This document shows, one piece after another, positions 56,833 through 64,000 of a stretch of DNA of 64,000 nt. A program made the position numbers and the translations under genes. The first letter of the stretch is position 1. Each line of letters opens with the position of its first letter. Below the pieces are notes generated by a model. That model saw nothing but the letters and a program-made list of their open reading frames with translations, was not told the origin of the DNA and searched no databases. The DNA lies in contig BSWB01000001.1 of assembly GCA_033239125.1 (NCBI GenBank), positions 25,633,501 to 25,697,500 of the forward strand, written 5' to 3'. This DNA is from Fagopyrum homotropicum (Eukaryota; Streptophyta; Magnoliopsida; Caryophyllales; Polygonaceae).

Positions 56833-58314
56833 CTTACATAAGCATACTACTCTTACATTTATATATAAACTTACACATATTCAATCTTATACATCTATAT
56901 ATATACATGCATATCCACTGAGCTTATTCATATATAATAATATTCATATCTCTCAACCTACAAAGCTTATTCATACTTTATACTGCTGGTACATGTGTAT
57001 CTGTAGACTCATTGAAACAACTCACAACCTACCTACATTGTACTCTCGAATCTAGTAGTACTAACCTTCCCCGGTAACCTACAACTCCCACTCGGCTAAC
57101 TTTATATTGTACGTACGGAACCCTGTCAACACTTCTTATACCTCACAACTTCCTAATCTACACATCTATACACATACTCATAAACACAATGCTTATATTG
57201 GGCAAGGAGACACACCCGTCTCACTACAAGCCGCCGGTCCCCTTGAAGAAATGTTGTAGCCTACTTCGATCGGAATCGTCTTCGAAACGAGCTCGGGCAA
57301 ATATGCTTAGTACCGGCCAATAGGAGGATCGATAAGCATACTCCGCTTACACTCGCTACGTGAAAGAATGGACGAAGAAGTAAGGCTCACCTGTTTGCAG
57401 CGATGACAGCCGAGGTCGACAGAAGGTGGTGCTACTCCAGTTGATGCGAGGGGAGGTCCTAGGGTGTTGCATATGACAGGCGGTTAGGGAGTCTCGTTCC
57501 AGTGCTGAGGATTCACCGGTGTGACTCGCGACTAGGCTGCAAGGGTTCAGATGTGGTTTGCTTGTACTCCCCAAGTTTCCCGCTCGTCCTAACTAGCGAC
57601 TACTACAATGCCTGAAGATATACCCGACTTCCAGTTAATCACAGTTGCAGCCGAAGGGAAGAAGAAGGGAAGGAGAGACGACTCACCTACTGCAACGCCT
57701 GAGGGTCCTCGTGCTGTGTCGATCTGCACCACTACAATACCCACCGGGGTTTGAGCACCGTTGCTGTGTGAAGACAAGGTCAGGTGGCAAATGATACTCG
57801 AGAATAGAGAGGAAGGGAAGAGACGGACAGAGGAGATGGCTCACCTGGTGGTCGACAGAGCCGGTGGACAGAACCCTCGGTAACTAATATGTTGTTGCTG
57901 AGGAGTTGTCGCTGCACTTCGTCTCGCATATGAAGGCGGAAGAGGACGTACGAGAGTTGGTTACGGTAGGGAGAGGGAGAGGTATAGCAGCGGCACGTAG
58001 ATGTCGATCATTAGGTTACAGTTAGATTAGGTTAAGTTTAATTAGTAGAGGATTAGGTAATGGGCTAGTGGGCCGGCTGAAGGCCATTCCGCCAACTAGT
58101 TGGGCCTGCTCATCCATAAAACAATTGGCTGAAAGAATAATGTCACTCGTACGGAATCGTAATTATTTACGGTTTACGTAAATTACCATTTTATCTGAAT
58201 TAAGTCACATAAAATGATAGAAATTAATATCACTTTATTCTTATCTAGAAGAATAGAGGTTGGCGGATCGGAATCCAATTTGATCCGGTATTTAAACGGA
58301 TTTTAAAAAAATTT
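55634..58314 (-). repeat. LTR of element D (Tekay-type, minus strand)
   Basis: The plus strand starts TGTAACACCCCCG (the LTR 3' end), beside AGAAT (55629-55633), the probable target. It carries the conserved 56121-56381 block, the donor-like hairpin (near 56385-56408), a (TA)n run (56777-56830) and a decayed version of the conserved stem-loop (58184-58219). At its far end a small deletion has removed the TGTAATA terminus and the polypurine tract. The flanking C-rich to GA-rich parts (57360-57960) hold no convincing gene. Confidence 0.85.
56777..56830. repeat. (TA)n microsatellite in element D LTR
   Basis: About 54 bp of pure TA. Confidence 0.95.
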
Positions 58315-58889
58315 TGGCCCGAAACTTAGAATAATGTATCTAATCAAACGATTTTCTTTGTAAATTTGGATGTCATAAAAATTTTCGTTTTGTACCATGC
58401 AACTACTCAATGATCATAATCAAGCACACATCAAAGGGAACACAACTTCTCAATCCAACGTAAGAACATGAAAAGTCAAACAACACAGCATCCGAGTACT
58501 AACTCGTCGATACAGAAGTAACATCTAACCCCGCGAAGAACTCGGGATAATTACGTCTAACACTCTCCTCTGTCTCCCAAGTGGCCTCATCAGCTCCTCG
58601 TCTAGACCATTTGATCCTCAACATCGGTATCTCCTTGGACCGCAGACGTCTAGTACTGCGCTCCAAGACAGCTACGTCTCTACAAATGTATGGTCGGGCT
58701 CAACTATCAGATCCTCATGGCTGATGACGTGTCTCGGATCCAGTAGGTACTCTCTCAACGGTTTGGTTTTCTAAACTTACTTCCAGCTCTTTTGATGACT
58801 CTACCAAACTTTTCCTTCCACTAGGCCCACTTGCTTTTTCCTTTCGAGAGTTCTCGACTATCGATTCTGAAATAATGATCTTAAACTTC
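58315..58889 (-). pseudogene. Element D internal region: pol 3' tail remnant
   Basis: Read leftward from about 58755, it matches the last part of element C pol (39724-39975): a DPRHVIS-like segment, EPDHTFVE, then the chromodomain-type stretch with RSKEIPMLRI-like and EATWE-like pieces, ending near 58500-58560. Frameshifts and a deletion break it. To the right of about 58755 the non-coding LARD sequence shared with element B begins. So D retains slightly more pol-end sequence than B, with the same junction. Interrupted at 58890 by an Athila solo LTR. Confidence 0.8.
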
Positions 58890-60635
58890 TGTTCGCTCCA
58901 AACGGTGTGTGCAAGCTTTAAATTTATAACCCTAGACTTAAGCTTAAAACAAGGATGCGAACCCGCAGTGTACGGGTCAATCGTAGTAAAAGCAAGAAAA
59001 TTCCAGGGGTCGATCACAGGGACTCGGTGAAACAAAGTCAATACGGTGTGCTTATGTCAATACTAACCACAAGAGCGATTAACACAATCAAAGATGAATA
59101 AGAAGTCAATAAAGCAAACATGCAATTCTAGGGATTAAAGCATCTAGTTGTGGTTCCAACTCAAGATCTATAGATAAGCGGACAAAGCTGAGATTTTTGC
59201 GTGGGGAAGGTGTTTCTAAAGTGGAGTAGATCACCGGGTAAGTCTCACTACACATTAATCCTAAACCGTAACTCCTATTACCGGGTAAGTCTCAAGGAAT
59301 CAAGATAAAGAACTATAACCTCAAACTAACACACCATCTAAGGGAATAGAATCAACCTTTACCGGGTAAGTCTCAGGCTAACTCACGAAGATGGGATGGA
59401 AGCACACTCAAACCCCAATAAAGGATAAACCTTTATTACCTACACTTATGATCGTTGGTACACAAACTAAGGAATTACCGGGTAAGTCTCATCCTAAGCT
59501 TGCTTTGAACCAGGAAAGGTGTAATAAGAATAGGATTTGGCAAACTCTAACACTTAACTCTCAGTTATGGATCAGATAAGTCACCTCGGTCAGCCAGTTT
59601 CCACCCCGGCCGAGGTGTTCATCGACTGAACGAGATGCTTAGGGTTAAGGTTAAAGACTCGAACTTTCAGGATCCTATTGGAATCTAAGATTATTCTATC
59701 ATCGTTTTTCCCACAACCTTCAGCCAATCACCCTAGAATCACACAAGGAAATTAGCCACTCATCATCATAATGAAAGTATTAAAATATATGGGAAGAAGG
59801 TGAATATTTGATCAAAGAAGAATTTAATGAAAAGACTTCAATAACTGAATCAAATATCACAACAAAGCGTTCCTTGGATAACAATCCAAAAAGACAAGAC
59901 AACAATTGAGGAAATTGAAGACAATCTTACAAAACCCTTCAATAAAGCTATAAAAGCTATGGACTTAAATTTTTATTCAACCTTCAAAAAGGTTCTTCAA
60001 CTCTCCCAACTTGGAGTAGGCTGCTGCTGCCTAATAACTCTCTTGTGCTGATAGCGGATCCCTCGGTGTAAGCGGGGTTGTTGGATTTGTGGAAATCCAA
60101 CCCTTTTTATAGGAAAATAACCCTTCAAAGATAAAATATCTTAGAAAGATCTTTTCCCATAAAAATAGGTAGAATATAAGATCTTCTTCCTTCCAGGAGC
60201 CAAGCCCAAAAATATAAGATCACCTTCCAAATTTAAAAGATCTCAACCAAGAATAAAATATTCTCGCCGCGTCCTAGGTGTTCGCCTCGGTCGAGTCGGC
60301 CTCTCTGGATCACCTCGGTTGAGGTGAACCTCAGATCAACCGAGGTGAGTCACAACTGAATGTGAAATATCTCAAAACTGGTCCAAAGTAAATCTTTAAT
60401 CCATGGCTATGCTTCCTGGATGTAGCGCTAAATGACTCATGACTCCTTTTGCTCCTTTTTGATGCAAAACGTACCAAATTACCTGCAATTACAACGAAAC
60501 TAGGTGTAGACCTCGATTCTCGCAAAGGTAGATGAAATGGTAGTAAAATCACATAATGTACATACAAACATGCAGATTATGAAAGATAAAACGTCCAAAC
60601 AAACCCCAAAATATAGACTGTAATTCATGCTATCA
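58890..60635 (-). mobile_element. Solo LTR of the Athila family
   Basis: TGTTCGCTCC...CATGCTATCA with target duplication ACTTC (58885-58889 and 60636-60640). The empty site is visible in the duplicated D sequence near 61713. It has the same TTACCGGGTAAGTCTC and CACCTCGGTCGAGG words as the complete element, with more substitutions. Confidence 0.95.
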
Positions 60636-60640
60636 ACTTC

Positions 60641-60703
60641 TGTCGGCACTTTACTAAGTGCCTAATACTCTTTGTAATACCAACCGTTTGGCCCGGTTTC
60701 CTC
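60641..60703 (-). other. Element D internal region, continued to a duplication junction
   Basis: Matches 61719-61781. At 60703-60706 the sequence jumps into LINE sequence equal to 55197 onward, sharing CAA at the junction. Confidence 0.85.
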
Positions 60704-61140
60704 AAGGGAGAGTGTTTAGTCCTTGGGAAGGGAATTTGAAGAGGAAGAGCTAGGAGCAGGATTATCCGAAGGTAGGGGGGAGGGTAGAGTCGCAGAAGAA
60801 GAGAGCTCATTAGAGAGGTGAGCATGCGTGGAGAGGATCAACGGCAGAGCGGAGGGTTTGGAAGTAGGGTTTGGAGCCAAGGGCTTAAAATCATTATGGA
60901 TGCGAAAAGAGGCATTGGGTGTGGCTAGAAGTGGTTTAAGGTAGGATCTTTGAAGCGATATGGGCCTAGGGCTTTCTTTGCCAAGGGCTTTGGGGGACCT
61001 TCAGTCCTACATTGGTGACCAGACACCATGCATGTAGGGCTATTAAGAAAGATTTCCCTAATCACAGAAGCTTTGACGTCCACCAAGATTCTAGCAAAGC
61101 CGAGTCTATCCTGGTTTGCGGAGCATGAGTTGGTGAGAAT
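60704..61140 (-). pseudogene. LINE ORF1 fragment, third copy in unit 2
   Basis: Repeats 55197-55633, including the knuckle region (near 61020) and the AGAAT next to the LTR. It contains only the ORF1 end and linker, without the endonuclease. Its position between element D internal DNA and a second start of the same LTR shows a tandem duplication of LINE flank plus element. Dead fragment. Confidence 0.85.
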
Positions 61141-61543
61141 TGTAACACCCCGAATTCTCAGAACTCGGAACGTTACTGGTTAGGACCTCACAATGGGTCC
61201 CGAGCTCAGTTTGACAACAATATTACTAGGATCTTGCAACAAGACACAAATAAGAAAAACCGAAATTCATAAAAATAATATTTTAGAAGGATGAATGCAA
61301 CAACGTCTAACAACCTATAGCTTAAACAACGAAAAAGACTAACTGTCTTTAACAAAAGGAATGGACAACAAAGCAACAACCCACACCCCCACTCTAAGGA
61401 TTACGGAGACCCCGCTGACCACTACTTCCGGATCACTCAGCTGCTGCTCTAACCTGTGGTAAATCTAAAAACACAACAAAAACAACCATTAGCTAGCTAT
61501 CTAAACATTAGTGAAGAAATAATAGCACACACATACATCATAT
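61141..61543 (-). repeat. Element D LTR, duplicate, truncated
   Basis: Matches 55634-56037 and then jumps at about 61543 directly to internal sequence equal to 58710. About 2.67 kb has been deleted. Confidence 0.85.
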
Positions 61544-64000
61544 CCTCATGGCTGATGACGTGTCTCGGATAGGTACTCTCTCAACGGTTTGGTTTTCTAA
61601 ACTTACTTCCAGCTCTTTTGATGACTCTACCAAACTTTTCCTTCCACTAGGCCCACTTGCTTTTTCCTTTCGAGAGTTCTCGACTATCGATTCTGAAATA
61701 ATGATCTTAAACTTCTGTCGGCACTTTACTAAGTGCCTAATGCTCTTTGTAATACCAACCGTTTGGCCCGGTTTCCTCAATGTGACCTAATCGGATCGTT
61801 CCTTAATTAATGGGTTTTCACCTACTTCTTGTCAAGCTTTCAAATTTATATTACTCAAAACAAATCACACACCCAAGTGGACTTTTTCATATAGATCTCT
61901 AATTCCTTAACTTGAAATCATAGTTAACCTAACATTGATTTTCTTCATCTGTGGGTTATGGGCCTACCACGCTTCTGTTGTAACACCCATTAGACACAAT
62001 GGCGTCTTTCAGTGGGTCAACATGATTTACCCAACTCCCTCCTATACTTCCCTTCTAATACTAGCAAGATCCTCTTCAAACAGACCCTTACTCTCTTACT
62101 CAACCGTAGTCTGTTCTTAACCAACCCGTAGGCAACCTCTAACCCGATTCTCTCCATATCCTTAGATCATTCTAGAAGGTCGTCGTTGCCTACTTGGGGA
62201 ATCCTCCAAGGCATCGGTAAAGTTACCTCTTTAATCCGCATTCACTAATGTCTCTTCTTAACGGTATCTACTCGTCAATACCAACCAACACTTACACGTC
62301 CTCAGTTGACGTCGGTCAGTCTATAATTGACTTATCTTCATATCCCGGACTTACTCTTCTTATACCTATACTGGCATTAAATTCTTGGTGAGCATCATCT
62401 GCTCGATTAATCCTTTCATACTTCGCTAATTCGTTTTATCTTCCACACTTCTGTTTCCTTAGGCTAACTCTACTTCTCGAGCCCAACTGGGTCATTCATC
62501 TTGACCTAAAGAGTCATTCCAAGTCTTCAACGATAGTTGGTAAGTGTCTTTGTAGTTCTGATGACTTTAGTTATCACCCCCTTGCAGTTCCCCTTGCATG
62601 GACCGTCGGTGTTGATGACTTAGGTCCCGTGATAATTGGGGTTACCTTGGACTTTCGAGTCCACCAAGGCCGTTCTCATATATACATTCCTTCGCTGGTG
62701 TTACCGACAATATTGCCTTCATGAAACTCAGTTGTTTCCGCTACAGGGCTTCAACTCTTTGATACCGGCATTGCGATTTCTTTCAAATTCCTATATCTTT
62801 GAGGAGGTCAAAACTTCTCCACACTTGTAAAGTCTACATTTTGCTTCTACACTCCATTGTAGGTATCCCTTCCATGCACCTTAGACCCTCATATCCGGGT
62901 CGACATTTTATCTCTTTTGGTCTCTCAAGCTTGTGTTGTGAACTCTTCTACTAGGTGACTCGTCTTATAACAATTTCCTCCCCTAAATCGGTCTCAACTT
63001 TCAGTTGAACATTAATGCCCATTTCATGTTGGAACCTCAGTTACGTTGTACTCTTGCATAGATTCCACAAAGGCATCCTCATCTCAACACTTTATTCCAA
63101 TTTAGCAAGACCCGCCTTTTCATACATGACTTTCTTTCTTACTGGTTAAGTTATTCTTTTGGTTTACACTTTATCAATCCTAGCGTTATCGGTCCGATAT
63201 GTATGACTTTTATTAAACACCTATCGGTACCATTTGCATAAGAAACCTCAGTTGTATATGATTTTCTCAAAAATCAAAGTTCTTGACTCGCATTTATTAT
63301 GTTGTCCTTATGCTCGTGTCGCTTTACCTTCTTTAAATCTTTACCCCCAATAGGATAGTTACCCCTTTGAGTTTCCTCGTACTCGCTTTACGAACCGCGT
63401 TGGTTGGTCTTATTACTTTCATCAACTCTTATGTCATCCGTCCAGCTTGAATATTCAATGGAGTACCTCCATTTCATATTAAACTTTTATATATACACCT
63501 TTCGGTAATCATCTTATTGTGGTAATACCGGATCCATATAACAGCCTTTAGTCATTCAACTTTACTCCTTCTCATGTATGTTCTAGCCAACCTGTAGATT
63601 CCTTCTGGCAACACCTTACAACTCGACAACACATTTCACCAAGGCTTTAAATCATACTCTCTATGTTTGTGCCGCCTCTGAAATTCCAATTATTTTGTGT
63701 CACGTTTTTAATTACAAGGGTTTACCCTGTTAATCTAGACATTTTGACCCCATCTTTTCTCGAAGGAGCACCATCAGTCCTACTTGTGTGGAATGCTAAG
63801 ACATAGGGCATCTTCACAATCATCTACTTCTTCTTAGTCTTCTAGTTCTTCTTACAGGGATCCCTTCATACTAACTTTGATATGTATTTTTCTTTAGTCA
63901 GTAGTAAGTAACTACTCATAACAATTCCCTTTACACCATTACTATCATCAATGGTCATTACCAACCGTCAAGAGATGCTCTTTAATTTCTTTATTAGAGT
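61544..64000 (-). mobile_element. Element D internal region, duplicate (runs off the window)
   Basis: Reverse-complement relative of element B internal DNA from about 18830 back to about 16560. It contains the empty ACTTC site and a 65-codon frame at 62636-62830 similar to the minus-strand frame at 17529-17777 of B. No gag or pol. The element continues beyond 64000. Confidence 0.85.

Noticed and set aside
57356..57777. Minus-strand frames in the D LTR
   Set aside because: No domain, and no matching frames in the other Tekay LTRs.

Overview
This is repeat-rich plant nuclear DNA, most likely from a flowering plant. I see no ordinary intact host gene, no rRNA or tRNA gene, and nothing prokaryotic. 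The lineage evidence is: Ty3/gypsy elements of the Tekay (chromovirus) type primed by initiator tRNA-Met; an Athila-type element primed by tRNA-Asp and carrying the plant-specific Athila ORF; and a plant LINE with a CCHC knuckle (ORF1) and an endonuclease (ORF2). The species cannot be fixed from this sequence.

The base layer is a tandem duplication of a roughly 10-kb segment. Copy 1 runs from before position 1 to 22216 and copy 2 from 22217 onward. Each unit holds, in order: AT-rich DNA; a 1.35-kb inverted repeat made of two facing copies of a captured gene fragment (609-1962, and 22825-24179); more AT-rich DNA with degenerate repeats; decayed LTR pieces (4.1-6.6 kb); a dead gypsy pol remnant (6.6-7.9 kb); and a minus-strand LINE fragment (ORF1 plus endonuclease, no reverse transcriptase).

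LTR retrotransposons then entered each copy separately. Copy 1 has a solo LTR (8320-11063, duplicated target CGAGT) and a complete but non-coding element B (12353-21743, target CCTGG). Element B is a LARD: it keeps the Tekay LTRs, leader, primer site and pol 3' tail around about 3.7 kb of non-coding DNA. Copy 2 has a Tekay element C with decayed gag-pol (35045-39975). Its surroundings were rearranged: a solo LTR (30267-32901), a repeated piece of LINE, a truncated 5' LTR, and a 3' LTR split by the Athila element (41422-53221, minus strand, target ACATT). The Athila element has long gag-protease, RT-RNase H and Athila-ORF frames but no integrase. Further right lies element D, a minus-strand relative of B. 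It is partly duplicated in tandem (55197-60703 repeated from 60704), contains a 1.75-kb Athila-family solo LTR (58890-60635), and runs off the window end.

The most notable signals are: the gene-fragment hairpin, a candidate source of small interfering RNA; a short palindrome, CACCTCG-GT-CGAGGTG, scattered dozens of times through Athila DNA and even through its coding region in different reading frames; two tandem-duplication breakpoints beside the same G-quadruplex-like tract; and conserved stem-loops and splice-like signals inside otherwise divergent Tekay LTRs. Near-identical duplications could also be haplotype or assembly artefacts, so long-read support matters for all the structural claims.
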